DNA of 64,000 nt from Tragulus kanchil (Eukaryota; Chordata; Mammalia; Artiodactyla; Tragulidae): assembly GCA_022376925.1 (NCBI GenBank), contig JAIOJX010000032.1:200752939-200816938 (forward strand), read 5' to 3'. The notes below the pieces were generated by a model. It saw nothing but the letters and a program-made list of their open reading frames with translations, made no database searches and was not told the DNA's origin. Below are positions 47,442-60,205 of the stretch, one piece after another (position 1 is the stretch's first letter; every line of letters begins with the position of its first letter). Made by a program: the position numbers and the translations under genes.

Positions 47442-48000
47442 ACATAAAAAAACAGATCTATTACTGTTCTTGAAAAACTGGAACATATGGCAGTACCGAG
47501 CTCATATTATATATTCCAACAATATTCTCTAGCTGAGTAGAAGCTGACTTGTTTATTTAGGGTGTATCACAATGGCAGCCATGCCTCTTCATTGCATTAC
47601 ACCCAACCTGCAGGACTTATTTATGATACCCATAGCCTCTGTAAGAATTTGAGTCTACAACCTCTAATGCTGCCTGTCTGGCTAAGTATATGTATTTCCT
47701 TCCTGCTCCTCTAATTCTTTCTCTCTCTCTCATCAGTCTTTCAGTTCTGTGTCACAAAACTCATAAAAAATGACTTAGCAGAGGTGATATAATCCTTGAA
47801 AGGTGTTTTATGCATATGTTATATGCATGTGTGTTTTATGTACATGCATATAAGTGGTAGATGAGGAGGTAAGAAGTTGAACAGGTAGAAAGGAGAATTT
47901 GCAATGAGATTTGTACCATGCCAATGTAGCTTTAAAGGGTTCCTTGTCAGTCATGGGAAGGGGGATGTCATGAATGTTCATTCATTAGTAGCTTCTGTCA
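46031..48000. other. Mixed: copy 2 of duplication M, then non-repetitive DNA
   Basis: To 47441 this repeats MLT1 and antisense L1 sequence. From 47442 to 48000 I see nothing I can name and no gene. Confidence 0.4.
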
Positions 48001-48004
48001 TGCC

Positions 48005-48370
48005 ATTCCTACCTCATAGCCTTTGAAATTGCTTTCTCCCCACCTGGAACATCCTTTTTCAAGACTACAACACATCTACTGCACTGCTCTCATGTCTCAG
48101 GTCAAATGTCATTTACTCAGAGAGATCTTTCCTGACTACCTTATCTACCTAAAATACCTATCTACAACAGGTATTTCGCATTGTCAAAACACTCTATTCT
48201 TTACTGTATTTTCCTCTACAGCATTTTAACATTATCCTGAAAACATTAGAAACATATTGATTGATTTACTTGTTTATTGCCCATATCTTGAGAACTTGTC
48301 TTATTCTCCATTATATCTGCATTTCCTGGCACATAATGGGAGCTAAAGAGGAATGTAATGGATGGATGAA
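48005..48370 (+). mobile_element. L2 LINE 3' fragment (partial copy at 49345-49437)
   Basis: The stretches 'ccccacctggaacatccttt', 'tcaggtcaaatgtcatttac', 'tcagagagatctttcctgac', 'acttgtttattgcccatatc' and 'tttcctggcacataatggga' follow the L2 consensus closely in order. The 68-codon frame at 48023-48229 is L2-derived. Confidence 0.85.
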
Positions 48371-50420
48371 TCCTGTCCTGAAACATCTTAATATGAAGAA
48401 GGATAAACTAGAAAGTGTTTGGCATAGGATGATGAAATGTTTATAGTCATAAGAATGCTGAACAACTGAAGGACCTAAGACTGAAGATACTGAAAAATGA
48501 AATGATCATTCTCTTCAAATAGCTGACGTTTTGTTTACTGGAAGAGAGAGGAGATAAACACGTCCCATGCTCTTTCAAATGGCACCCATACATCCAACTT
48601 ATAAAGAGACAAATTTTCCCTCACTGTGAAAAGTTTTCTTAAAACTAAAAATTCTTCAACAAGGAAGCATAGTGAGCTCCCAATTCTTAAAGCTGGTTAA
48701 GTTAAACTAGATAGCATCTTAAGGGTCAGTTGTAAAACAAATTCCAACTCTTTGGGGGAATTTTGACTGGGTAACTTCCAAAGCTCCTCCAAGTCCACAG
48801 TTTTAATGTATTTTAAGGGATATAGATCTTTTCACAACTCTAGGAGACACCAACAGACTTCTGAGTCAGAGGCTTAGTTTAAGAAGGTTAATCACAGTTT
48901 GTGAAATGAAACATAAACCAATGAAAAGACTTGTCTTTGTTAGGATGAAATTTAAAATTATTGATGTTTCCTTGAGCATGTTACAATGGAAATTCAATGA
49001 TAAGTTAGGTTTCTTTAGATGGGAAATATTCTATAATTAATAAAAATATTTTTCCTGCATGTATTAAGTGATTACTGTGTTTAAGGCTATTTTCTCACAG
49101 ACACTATGACTTTGATTTGAGCAACTACTAATTGGTGATAAAATGTAATTATAGAACATATCTCAAATAAATATAGCCTTATGCTGTTGTAGTACAATGT
49201 TTATGAAATTCATTTTTAGTCAACATGGATTTTAAGGCATTAAATATTTATGAACTGTGTCATATGGCATGTTTAAAAGAACAATACAGATGAGACTTAA
49301 AGAACTATAAATTTCTAGGTATAATTTGATATGTTCTCACTAACTTACTTGTTTATTGCCCATAAATTGCTTTTCCATTATATCTGCATTTCCTGGCACA
49401 TAATGGGAGCTAAAGAGGAATGTAATGGATGGATGAATCCTGTCCTGAAACATCTTAATATGAAGAAGGATAAACTAGAAAGTGTTTGGCATAGGATGAT
49501 GAAATGTTTATAGTCATAAGAATGCTGAACAACTGAAGGACCTAAGACTGAAGATACTGAAAAATGAAATGATCATTCTCTTCAAATAGCTGACGTTTTG
49601 TTTACTGGAAGAGAGAGGAGATAAACACGTCCCATGCTCTTTCAAATGGCACCCATACATCCAACTTATAAAGAGACAAATTTTCCCTCACTGTGAAAAG
49701 TTTTCTTAAAACTAAAAATTCTTCAACAAGGAAGCATAGTGAGCTCCCAATTCTTAAAGCTGGTTAAGTTAAACTAGATAGCATCTTAAGGGTCAGTTGT
49801 AAAACAAATTCCAACTCTTTGGGGGAATTTTGACTGGGTAACTTCCAAAGCTCCTCCAAGTCCACAGTTTTAATGTATTTTAAGGGATATAGATCTTTTC
49901 ACAACTCTAGGAGACACCAACAGACTTCTGAGTCAGAGGCTTAGTTTAAGAAGGTTAATCACAGTTTGTGAAATGAAACATAAACCAATGAAAAGACTTG
50001 TCTTTGTTAGGATGAAATTTAAAATTATTGATGTTTCCTTGAGCATGTTACAATGGAAATTCAATGATAAGTTAGGTTTCTTTAGATGGGAAATATTCTA
50101 TAATTAATAAAAATATTTTTCCTGCATGTATTAAGTGATTACTGTGTTTAAGGCTATTTTCTCACAGACACTATGACTTTGATTTGAGCAACTACTAATT
50201 GGTGATAAAATGTAATTATAGAACATATCTCAAATAAATATAGCCTTATGCTGTTGTAGTACAATGTTTATGAAATTCATTTTTTAGTCAACATGGATTT
50301 TTAAGGCATTAAAAATATTTATGAACTGTGTCATATGGCATGTTTAAAAGAACAATACAGATGAGACTTAAAGAACTATAAATTTCTAGGTATAATTTGA
50401 TATGTTCTCACTAACTTACT
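48266..50420. repeat. Tandem duplication N (offset 1067-1079)
   Basis: Copy 1 is 48266-49349 and copy 2 is 49345-50420; they overlap in 'ttactt' at the joint. Copy 2 begins damaged: the stretch between 'gcccata' and 'ccattatatctgc' is 12 bp shorter than in copy 1. Other differences are T/A-run length changes. The 61- and 60-codon frames at 48261 and 49331 share their ends for this reason. Confidence 0.96.
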
Positions 50421-50483
50421 TTAACAGCCACTGATCAATGAAGCTTTCCTATTTTAAGCAATAAACAAAATCCATACTAAAGA

Positions 50484-52683
50484 TTACCTTGGAGCCAAAA
50501 CCCCCTTAGGCACATAAACACTCTGGCTCAACCTCCAGCACTTTTGAAGTTGTTTTTCTAACCTGGTATGTGATCAAAGAATCTAAGACTTTCATATCTA
50601 CTATTTAAGCATTATTTTGTAATTCTAATGCCCACAGTAATTAAACATGTATCAATATGTGGGAAGGATTAGGACTCACTAGGGATCCATTCCTTACCAC
50701 CCCACTTTCATACTTAACACGGAGTTCAAACTGTCCATGTTTTATTTTTCAAGTAAATCACAAACGCGTGATAACTCACATTCTCAACACTGACTAAAAG
50801 TCAAAAAAAAGCTCCAGTTAAAAAGACTATTGCAGTTATTCTTCTGGCAGTTCTAGTTAGCAGTCTGCTTAAGATCCAAGCTAAAAGCTGACAACACACA
50901 CAGGTCTTCTCTTCCTATAGAGATAATACCACAAAGGTGCATGATGCGTTCTCCCACCTTCCTCAACAATTTCATTTCAGTGGCTCTGCCGGGAAGGGAG
51001 GAGGGCTCCCTCTCATCTACAGATGGCACCAGCCATTCTCCTCAGGCTTGCATTTCCATCACACCATAGCTTCCTACTCCCACTCCCTCACACCCAACAG
51101 CCCTTCCTTTGATGTTGCAGCACCACATTCAAGGAAGAACGAACACTTTCTAAACCTTGTTTCATCCAGAAGATACACATAATACAAGTACTGTCTCCAT
51201 CCACAGCTGTCAATAAGTAGGCATCAAGACACACAACCACAGGCCTTTGTCCCTGGTTTGCAGATTTCCAGTGAGTGCTTATATATTTAAAACACAGCTG
51301 TTTTGCATTGAGCTATCCCCACACTGGTGAAGTATCTGCTCATCAGCTCAAAAAGACGACATTAAGAAGTAAGCAAAAGACAGTTTCCGCGGGCTGCCGC
51401 TCAGGGGTCTGTGCTTCCTCTGTGGCACCTGCTTCAGGGCTAACTACCCAAGGCTGCTGCTCTCTAAGCAGCACCCTCCCCATCTCAGCCCTTCTGCTCC
51501 CACACCCTCCTCATAACCACTGTCCACTCTGATCTCAGAAAAACACCCATCTCCTCTGTGAAGGCTCCCTTCTCCTTTGTGCTTACCTTGGAGCCAAAAC
51601 CCCCTTAGGCACATAAACACTCTGGCTCAACCTCCAGCACTTTTGAAGTTGTTTTTCTAACCTGGTATGTGATCAAAGAATCTAAGACTTTCATATCTAC
51701 TATTTAAGCATTATTTTGTAATTCTAATGCCCACAGTAATTAAACATGTATCAATATGTGGGAAGGATTAGGACTCACTAGGGATCCATTCCTTACCACC
51801 CCACTTTCATACTTAACACGGAGTTCAAACTGTCCATGTTTTATTTTTCAAGTAAATCACAAACGCGTGATAACTCACATTCTCAACACTGACTAAAAGT
51901 CAAAAAAAAAAAAAGTTAAAAAGACTATTGCAGTTATTCTTCTGGCAGTTCTAGTTAGCAGTCTGCTTAAGATCCAAGCTAAAAGCTGACAACACACACA
52001 GGTCTTCTCTTCCTATAGAGATAATACCACAAAGGTGCATGATGCGTTCTCCCACCTTCCTCAACAATTTCATTTCAGTGGCTCTGCCGGGAAGGGAGGA
52101 GGGCTCCCTCTCATCTACAGATGGCACCAGCCATTCTCCTCAGGCTTGCATTTCCATCACACCATAGCTTCCTACTCCCACTCCCTCACACCCAGCAGCC
52201 CTTCCTTTGCTGTTGCAGCACCACATTCAAGGAAGAACGAACACTTTCTAAACCTTGTTTCATCCAGAAGATACACATAATACAAGTACAGTCTCCATCC
52301 ACAGCTGTCAATAAGTAGGCATCAAGACACACAACCACAGGCCTTTGTCCCTGGTTTGCAGATTTCCAGTGAGTGCTTATATATTTAAAACACAGCTGTT
52401 TTGCATTGAGCTGTCCCCACACTGGTGAAGTATCTGCTCATCAGCTCAAAAAGACGACATTAAGAAGTAAGCAAAAGACAGTTTCCGCGGGCTGCCGCTC
52501 AGGGGTCTGTGCTTCCTCTGTGGCACCTGCTTCAGGGCTAACTACCCAAGGCTGCTGCTCTCTAAGCAGCACCCTCCCCATCTCAGCCCTTCTGCTCCCA
52601 CACCCTCCTCATAACCACTGTCCACTCTGATCTCAGAAAAACACCCATCTCCTCTGTGAAGGCTCCCTTCTCCTTTGTGCTTA
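50484..52683. repeat. Tandem duplication O (offset 1098-1099)
   Basis: Copy 1 is 50484-51582 and copy 2 is 51583-52683; they share 'tta' at the joint. Differences include 'cccaacagccc' versus 'cccagcagccc', 'tttgatgttg' versus 'tttgctgttg', 'gtactgtctcc' versus 'gtacagtctcc', 'gctatcccc' versus 'gctgtcccc', and an A-run expansion near 51902. That is about 0.5 percent, compatible with two haplotypes. Confidence 0.97.
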
Positions 52684-52970
52684 GCCTTCTTGCTCTGTAA
52701 TATACTAGAGATACATCAAGTGCTAAAGTTCAGGGTTGAAACAGAACAAGGTTATCTAGGTCTCACGTCTGCATGCCAGTTTAGACACTTCCTCTTCAGG
52801 AAGCCCAGAGCCATGGTGATGCTATGAATATTTGATAAAGTCTTAGGTGCGTTAACCCAGAACTGATTCATTATTCTACCTAAGCTTCCTGCCCTAATCT
52901 TTCCTACATGCCTCTTCTAATGTCTTCTGCATTATGATACACTGCCATTTATTTTTTATAACACACATAT
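50500..52970. other. Non-repetitive DNA, no supported gene
   Basis: Frames of 81 and 85 codons (50937-51182 and 51275-51532, repeated at 52035-52280 and 52373-52630) lack any domain I recognise. They differ between copies at first and second codon positions as readily as third. The stretch rich in 'ctcccacaccctcctc' is not a known repeat. Confidence 0.4.
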
Positions 52971-54706
52971 TTTATTTCACTTTGTTCACGAGGAAGAGAA
53001 CTTTTTATTGAGGAAAATATAGAAATAAATATTTGAATACCTACTATGTGTGCGTAGCTGTACATAATGTTTTAAAGATACCTTATCATATCCTTAATTT
53101 TTAAATGATCTCAAAGAATTGTAATAAACATGGACAGCACCAATATATTGTAAGTAATAAAACCAGAAATGAAATCTAGGACCATCTGACTCCAAGAAAA
53201 TATGCCTTCCTTTACACCACATTCTCTCATATTGTCCTGCAATTCTGTGGAGTGTAATTATGTCACTGTGTGCATGTCACAGTATTAATTAAGAGACAGA
53301 ACAGAACCTCTTGTCTTACCATCCATGGGCCAGTCACCAGTGTACTTATATTTCTTGTCAAATGAGGAATAATACTAATGCCCAACATCTGTGGTTTCAG
53401 TGAATATCAAATGTGTTACATTAATATAATCATAGCATTGAACAATACAAGCATTAAGCACTATGTATTAGTCATTTTTGTACATCTAACTTAACTTTTG
53501 TAAATCTAAACTTCAAAAATCAGGATAAACTAACTTTTGCCTTTACATTGGTATCAAGAGTAGATATTCTGTAATTTTCCCGAATTATTTTTCCTGCCAT
53601 GGTTTCCGACACAACCCAGGCTAACTACCCAAGGCTGCTGCTCTAAGCAGCACTCCCATCTCAGCCCTTCTGCTCCCACACCCTCCTCATAACCACTGTC
53701 CACTCTGATCTCAGAAAAACACCCATCTCCTCTGTGAAGGCTCCCTTCTCCTTTGTGCTTAGCCTTCTTGCTCTGTAATATACTAGAGATACATCAAGTG
53801 CTAAAGTTCAGGGTTGAAACAGAACAAGGTTATCTAGGTCTCACGTCTGCATGCCAGTTTAGACACTTCCTCTTCAGGAAGCCCAGAGCCATGGTGATGC
53901 TATGAATATTTGATAAAGTCTTAGGTGCGTTAACCCAGAACTGATTCATTATTCTACCTAAGCTTCCTGCCCTAATCTTTCCTACATGCCTCTTCTAATG
54001 TCTTCTGCATTATGATACACTGCCATTTATTTTTTATAACACACATATTTTATTTCACTTTGTTCACGAGGAAGAGAACTTTTTATTGAGGAAAATATAG
54101 AAATAAATATTTGAATACCTACTATGTGTGCGTAGCTGTACATAATGTTTTAAAGATACCTTATCATATCCTTAATTTTTAAATGATCTCAAAGAATTGT
54201 AATAAACATGGACAGCACCAATATATTGTAAGTAATAAAACCAGAAATGAAATCTAGGACCATCTGACTCCAAGAAAATATGCCTTCCTTTACACCACAT
54301 TCTCTCATATTGTCCTGCAATTCTGTGGAGTGTAATTATGTCACTGTGTGCATGTCACAGTATTAATTAAGAGACAGAACAGAACCTCTTGTCTTACCAT
54401 CCATGGGCCAGTCACCAGTGTACTTATATTTCTTGTCAAATGAGGAATAATACTAATGCCCAACATCTGTGGTTTCAGTGAATATCAAATGTGTTACATT
54501 AATATAATCATAGCATTGAACAATACAAGCATTAAGCACTATGTATTAGTCATTTTTGTACATCTAACTTAACTTTTGTAAATCTAAACTTCAAAAATCA
54601 GGATAAACTAACTTTTGCCTTTACATTGGTATCAAGAGTAGATATTCTGTAATTTTCCCGATCAATTATTTTGTTGGCTGATGCCCTTGCCATGGTTTCC
54701 GACACA
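52536..54706. repeat. Tandem duplication P (offset about 1083-1092)
   Basis: Copy 1 is 52536-53614 and copy 2 is 53619-54706. Copy 2 begins damaged ('gctctctaagcagcaccctc' becomes 'gctctaagcagcactc'). Copy 1 ends damaged: a stretch of about 20 bp around 'ttggctgatgcccttgcc' in copy 2 is missing or scrambled in copy 1. The middle is essentially identical. Confidence 0.96.
52985..53265 (-). mobile_element. MIR fossil, antisense (duplicated at 54068-54348)
   Basis: The stretches 'atttgaatacctactatgtg', 'accttatcatatccttaatt' and 'aaatctaggaccatctgact' fit MIR in reverse. A second, sense-oriented MIR-like piece follows at about 53290-53470 ('cttgtcaaatgaggaataat'). Confidence 0.65.
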
Positions 54707-55230
54707 ATGTGGAAAGAGCTTCATCATCTACAACTTTTCTTCAGACTTGTAAGCATTGCTCCCAAAGTTTACAGTTAAGTCCAGTCTTAGCCTTCCAAAG
54801 GGAATCAAGGTAGACCAGTAATTTTGTTCCCATTACTTTCCTCTTTTGTATGTAGGTTATAGACTTTAGGCTTAGTATAATGATTGATGTTGCTCAAATT
54901 ATGAGAATGGTGTAAAACTGAGATCTGTTCATCACTCTTTCATTTGCTTATGTATTCACTTATTCACAAGGCATATATTTTTCAAATTAGACACTGAGAT
55001 AGGTACCAGGGAAAGCTCAGAGTCTAGAGGTGAGTGGAGATGAGTAAAATAAATAATCACAATACAATGTAGTAAGTGCTATAATAAATGGAATAAAAGC
55101 TATAAGAGCCACATAACTATTTTGGGAAAAGCATCCCAAGGAGGTAACATCTGAGCAACACCTGGAAAGATGAGGAAGCAGCTATAAAATAGAGAGGTAG
55201 AGAAAGAGGTAGCCTTACATGCAGTATACA
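54707..55230. other. Old interspersed-repeat-like DNA
   Basis: From about 54940 the sequence ('gtattcacttattcacaagg', 'gagataggtaccagggaaag', 'gcatcccaaggaggtaacat', 'gagcaacacctggaaagatg') has the sound of a common ancient mammalian repeat, but I cannot assign it with confidence. Confidence 0.4.
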
Positions 55231-56280
55231 TGAAAAGTGTACTAGTTATAGTTAGGGTAAAATCATTAACTTCTACGTGGCTGAAGCATGAGCTGATTGG
55301 ATGGGTGTCAAGAGCTAAGGCAGGAAAACTACATTTAGAGTCTGGATTATTTTGCTGGAATGACTGGAGCAAGGAAGAATTGCAGACAGGGAAACTGAAG
55401 ACCAAGAAAGATGGTCAGGATAATAGCATGATCTCAGCCTTGGCACTGTGGATGAAGAGCTGAGAATAGCTATAAGAGATCCTCAGGAAGTAGCATTGGC
55501 TACATTGGTGACAAAAATGAGCATTGAGTGGAAAAAAGAAGACCCCCAAATACCTTAATTTGCTTATGATATATTTAGCATGCACAGACTCATAAGGTGA
55601 CTTTCATTTTTAAAACATGATAGTAAGGAAACAGAACCACCACCCTTCCTTTCAATTTGCTCTTAAAATTTGCTAACTGGAATTTTTGAGCTTTATTCTC
55701 TTAACAATGTCTTGATAATCTGCCTACAAAGCTTTCTTCTTTGAGCTAGTCCCATAATATCCCCAGTTACACTTAACTAGACCCTATTGCAAAATGAAGC
55801 CATCTTCCCTAACAGAAGCTACATTAGCTCATAAACTTTGACTGGAGTCCAGAAATTCTTAGCTTCCCAAACACACTGCTCTGTCTCAGACTCTGGGTCA
55901 AAGTACCGTCAATAAACATCTGTAAAAATACAAATGACCCACGTTGGGCTGTTCAGTTTATAAACTAACTCAAAGCATCAGAAAAACAGAACAGACTAGG
56001 AGGACATATTTTGAAGGAACCCACAGCAAAGGTTCACTAGCATACTTAGAATCCCAAACTTGCAAACCCCAAACTGCCCAAGAGGGGCAAGTTTGGGGTT
56101 CTAAGAGCAGAACCTAGATGGGGCAGGTGAGAGGGTAGATGCAGGGTCAAAGGATAAGAACAGCAAGTGCACACCAGGTACTAGGAACTCTAAATGTTGG
56201 GAAGAGAGGCCACATTTGAAGAAGTCTAGTCTAGCTAGGATCCTAAAGACAGCCTTCACACATATAATGACAGCATTTTC
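55231..56280. other. Non-repetitive DNA, no gene seen
   Basis: Overlapping antisense frames (55100-55405 and 55230-55463) lack known domains. An inverted repeat lies at 56052-56100. Confidence 0.4.
56052..56100. other. Compound inverted repeat
   Basis: The right arm 'ggggcaagtttggggtt' (56084-56100) can pair with either of two overlapping left arms: 'cccaaacttgc' at 56053-56063 or 'aaccccaaactgccc' at 56065-56079. The second pairing has a one-base bulge. No gene lies beside it. Confidence 0.65.
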
Positions 56281-56284
56281 CTTT

Positions 56285-56530
56285 TCACAAACCTTTATTG
56301 ACAAATCACCAATACATCTGGTAGTTAGTTCTACCGCTTAATAGCTGTGTCATGTTGGACACAGGTTTAAACTCTCTGGGCCTCGGTTTTCTCATCTACA
56401 AAGTAGGGAGGGATGAAGAGAATCCATTTCACAGAATAATAAACTGAGATACACAGAAGATCAGGTGATTTATCCAGGGTCCCTGGAATCTGCAGAACTG
56501 GGGCTAGACTCAGGCTCTTCTCCCAACTCA
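56285..56530 (+). mobile_element. MIR fossils, apparently two in opposite orientation
   Basis: The first half ('agctgtgtcatgttggacac', 'ctcggttttctcatctacaa') is MIR in sense. The second half ('aataataaactgagatacac', 'gaactggggctagactcagg') reads as MIR in reverse. Both are diverged. Confidence 0.65.
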
Positions 56531-56711
56531 ATGAGTATGTCTGCTTGCCTGGAGGGCTGGTCCAATCTGGGAGACCAGCATGTAATCCCAGATAGAGTCT
56601 TTTGGAGAACATAAACAAATCACGTTCACTCTGTAGGTTTCTCCCAGATTATAGCACAACTAGTTCTAGTGGTCAGGAGGCCGCCTCTCATAATCATGTT
56701 TTAAATCTTTC

Positions 56712-56967
56712 TTAGGACCCCTACAGAAGACTTGCCTCGTGGCTCAGATGGTAAAAACAAAAACAAAAAAAACCTCTGCCTGCAATGCAGGAGATCCGGG
56801 TTTGATCTCTGGGTCAGGGAAAACCCCTGGGAAAGGGAATGGCTACCCACTCCAGCATTCTTGACTGGAGAATCCCATGGACAGGGGAGCCTGGTGGGCT
56901 ACAGTCCACGGGGTCACAAAAAGTTGGAAAGGACTGAGCAACTAACACTTTCACTTTAGGACCCCTA
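56712..56967 (+). mobile_element. Bov-tA SINE with TSD and internal A-rich insertion
   Basis: Body phrases: 'gacttgcctcgtggctcaga', 'cctgcaatgcaggagatccg', 'catggacaggggagcctggt' and 'aaggactgagcaactaacac'. The 12-bp repeat 'ttaggaccccta' flanks it at 56712-56723 and 56956-56967. After 'cagatggtaaa' the head carries an unusual A/C-rich expansion (about 56753-56772) not present in the other copies here. Confidence 0.93.
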
Positions 56968-59740
56968 AAACCTCAGAAATATGTTCTTAGGCTACATAAG
57001 TCACAACAGTTCAATATTGTTTAAACCCATAGCAGATGACCATATCCACAGCATTTTTACACCCCATTTTATGAAGCATGTGAATGTTTAACTTCAGGCA
57101 CTTCCAATCATAAACTTGGGCTGTGTTTGCAGTATCTGCCTGCTCTGCACCCTAGTAACTGCTATTGTTTCCAAATTGTTTTGTAAGTGCTCTTGAATTT
57201 TTCCCATGTAAAACATGTTTCATTTTGCGTGACCAATTATAAAATCCTCAAGCAATCTTAACAGGATAAGGGATAAGGAAGGCCAACTCAATTTAGTAAA
57301 AAAGACTAAATAATGGCATTTTAAATGGTATTTTTCTTACTTCCCTATAGCTAAAACTTCCGAAGGGCTACCTAGTAAAAGTTTTGGAATACTAGCTTCA
57401 GTGACTAGATAGGAGACGCTTGTAGTTAGCAAATCAATTGTTTGTAAGCAGTAGGTGCTTAAAGACCTTTTAAAGTCATTTCGCAGATTTTGTTGAAAAC
57501 TTAGGAATAAAGGAAAAATTTGTCCTTAGTGTTACAATAAGTACCCATGTTCCCCAACAGCTTTGTTCACTTTATCCATTTGCATTTCTATCTAGACCTT
57601 GCAAGAAAAATCACTGAGGGGCAAAAGTAAACTTCAACTTAGGGAAAACCCAGAGGAAATCAGGACCAGAATCAGAAAAATACCAAGAAGTTCCAAATGC
57701 ACAGATAGATGCCAGTTTATTTTTGGCAATTTGGTTTCAAGTGAACCAAGTCCTATATGCTTTGGTCTCTGTTTCTCGTGAGAGATAACTGCACATAATA
57801 CATGCAGGGTCAGCTAATGTCCAAAGAAATGACTCTCGATTGTGAATGGTAAGCACACAATCTGTATTACTGGACGATCAGTATATAGAAGAGACTAGTA
57901 GAACCAGGTAGTAAGTATTGAGCCTCATCATCCTCCAAAGGATAGAGAGTGATTTATGGATTGGTTTTATTTAGCCCATGGACATTAGTAACTTTCAGGA
58001 GTTAAGGAAGGTCTTAGGCTACTATCAACTAAGCAAAAGAGAGAGCCAGGACACCACCTCTTTTCGAGATAAGAATATTTTTATAAGTACACATGATTCT
58101 ACCAACTTCCCAGAAGTACAAAATAGCAACATAAAGAAAACTGCTGGTTAGTATTCAAGGAATTCCAGCACAGTTTATTTTTTTCCAGCACACTTTAAAT
58201 ACAGGAGCTGAAATTGTCTAAGTCGGAAGGAACCAGCAATGAGAGTCAGATAGTGGCAAAGAGCCCACTGGATTGTTTGAAGAGCTGTTCCTGCTGCTAC
58301 AGAGAGTCTCTTCCTCTGAGCTAAGGGCGAGAGACAGCTTTGATTGTGGACCCTGAATAACTGGTGTCAAGCTGAGGACCTCACCCTATGTCTTCCTAAG
58401 CTTTATCCCATGTAGGAAGGAAATACACTGGATGTTACCAGTTTCTCAACAGTAGGAAGGCATTAATTTTAACTTTTTGTGAAATATGCACGCTAAAGCA
58501 CTTTAAGTAAAACAAAATGCTAAGCACAACAATGACCTGACAACCGTAAAACTTGTTAGCAACTTTATCCAATTGTGCATTCTAAATCATTTATTTTTAA
58601 CCTTAGTGTTACAATAAGTACCCATGTTCCCCAACAGCTTTGTTCACTTTATCCATTTGCATTTCTATCTAGACCTTGCAAGAAAAATCACTGAGGGGCA
58701 AAAGTAAACTTCAACTTAGGGAAAACCCAGAGGAAATCAGGACCAGAATCAGAAAAATACCAAGAAGTTCCAAATGCACAGATAGATGCCAGTTTATTTT
58801 TGGCAATTTGGTTTCAAGTGAACCAAGTCCTATATGCTTTGGTCTCTGTTTCTCGTGAGAGATAACTGCACATAATACATGCAGGGTCAGCTAATGTCCA
58901 AAGAAATGACTCTCGATTGTGAATGGTAAGCACACAATCTGTATTACTGGACGATCAGTATATAGAAGAGACTAGTAGAACCAGGTAGTAAGTATTGAGC
59001 CTCATCATCCTCCAAAGGATAGAGAGTGATTTATGGATTGGTTTTATTTAGCCCATGGACATTAGTAACTTTCAGGAGTTAAGGAAGGTCTTAGGCTACT
59101 ATCAACTAAGCAAAAGAGAGAGCCAGGACACCACCTCTTTTCGAGATAAGAATATTTTTATAAGTACACATGATTCTACCAACTTCCCAGAAGTACAAAA
59201 TAGCAACATAAAGAAAACTGCTGGTTAGTATTCAAGGAATTCCAGCACAGTTTATTTTTTTCCAGCACACTTTAAATACAGGAGCTGAAATTGTCTAAGT
59301 CGGAAGGAACCAGCAATGAGAGTCAGATAGTGGCAAAGAGCCCACTGGATTGTTTGAAGAGCTGTTCCTGCTGCTACAGAGAGTCTCTTCCTCTGAGCTA
59401 AGGGCGAGAGACAGCTTTGATTGTGGACCCTGAATAACTGGTGTCAAGCTGAGGACCTCACCCTATGTCTTCCTAAGCTTTATCCCATGTAGGAAGGAAA
59501 TACACTGGATGTTACCAGTTTCTCAACAGTAGGAAGGCATTAATTTTAACTTTTTGTGAAATATGCACGCTAAAGCACTTTAAGTAAAAAAACAAAATGC
59601 TAAGCACAACAATGACCTGACAACCAGCTAGGTAGCAAAAGAAGAGAGTTCTTTCAGACCTAACTTGTTCTGGCAAATCATTTGCCGAGGACCTGCATGG
59701 TAACAGCATTGTTCTTCCTAATAATTATTTTACCTCATTG
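56968..59740. other. Non-repetitive DNA, largely covered by duplications Q and R
   Basis: No gene is seen. The 60-codon frames at 57599-57781 and 58676-58858 are one frame repeated by duplication Q, without a recognisable domain. Confidence 0.4.
57524..59625. repeat. Tandem duplication Q (offset 1077, 55-bp spacer)
   Basis: Copy 1 is 57524-58545, copy 2 is 58601-59625. The spacer 58546-58600 loosely resembles a deletion-rich version of what follows copy 2 ('aacttgttagcaac' versus 'aacttgttctggcaaa', 'aaatcattt' shared). The copies are otherwise identical, apart from an extra 'aaa' near 59588. Confidence 0.96.
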
Positions 59741-59992
59741 GTGATATTATTCATAGTTACCACATTCTGAGAGCTTACTCTGGTTTAGGGTCCTACATTA
59801 AATACTCTATACTTATTTTCTTGTTTAGTTCTCAGAACATCTTTACATACTAGGCTCTATCTTTATCCCCATGTACAGAGAAGAAAACAGAAGCTTGAGA
59901 GGTTAGGTAACTGACTAAAGAACACAAGGCAAGCAGATGACTATCAAGACCAGGATATACAGCTAGATCGGAATCCACAGTTCTAAACCACT
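59740..59992 (-). mobile_element. MIR fossil, antisense (duplicated at 60903-61153)
   Basis: The stretches 'agcttactctggtttagggt', 'cttgtttagttctcagaaca', 'tatctttatccccatgtaca' and 'gaagcttgagaggttaggta' follow MIR in reverse over most of its length. Confidence 0.85.
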
Positions 59993-60019
59993 TGGTGAAC
60001 ATTAAAATTACTTGCTCGA

Positions 60020-60205
60020 ACTTCACTCCTGACCCTTTTGTCCACTCTCCTCCTCCCATGCTTGAGCCTCTCTTGTTCAGGACACCCTCTCAAGCGACTT
60101 TCCCAGCAGAAGAAACTTGTCTATTTCGTTCATTGCTCTCTCCCCAGAGCCAGGAACAGTGTCTGACACACAAGAGACACTCAATAAACATGAGCTGAAT
60201 TGATG
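60020..60205 (+). mobile_element. L2 LINE 3' end (duplicated at 61181-61366)
   Basis: The phrases 'gttcattgctctctccccag', 'agccaggaacagtgtctgac' and 'gacactcaataaacatgagc' are the classic L2 3' end. The 68-codon frames here derive from it. Confidence 0.75.
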
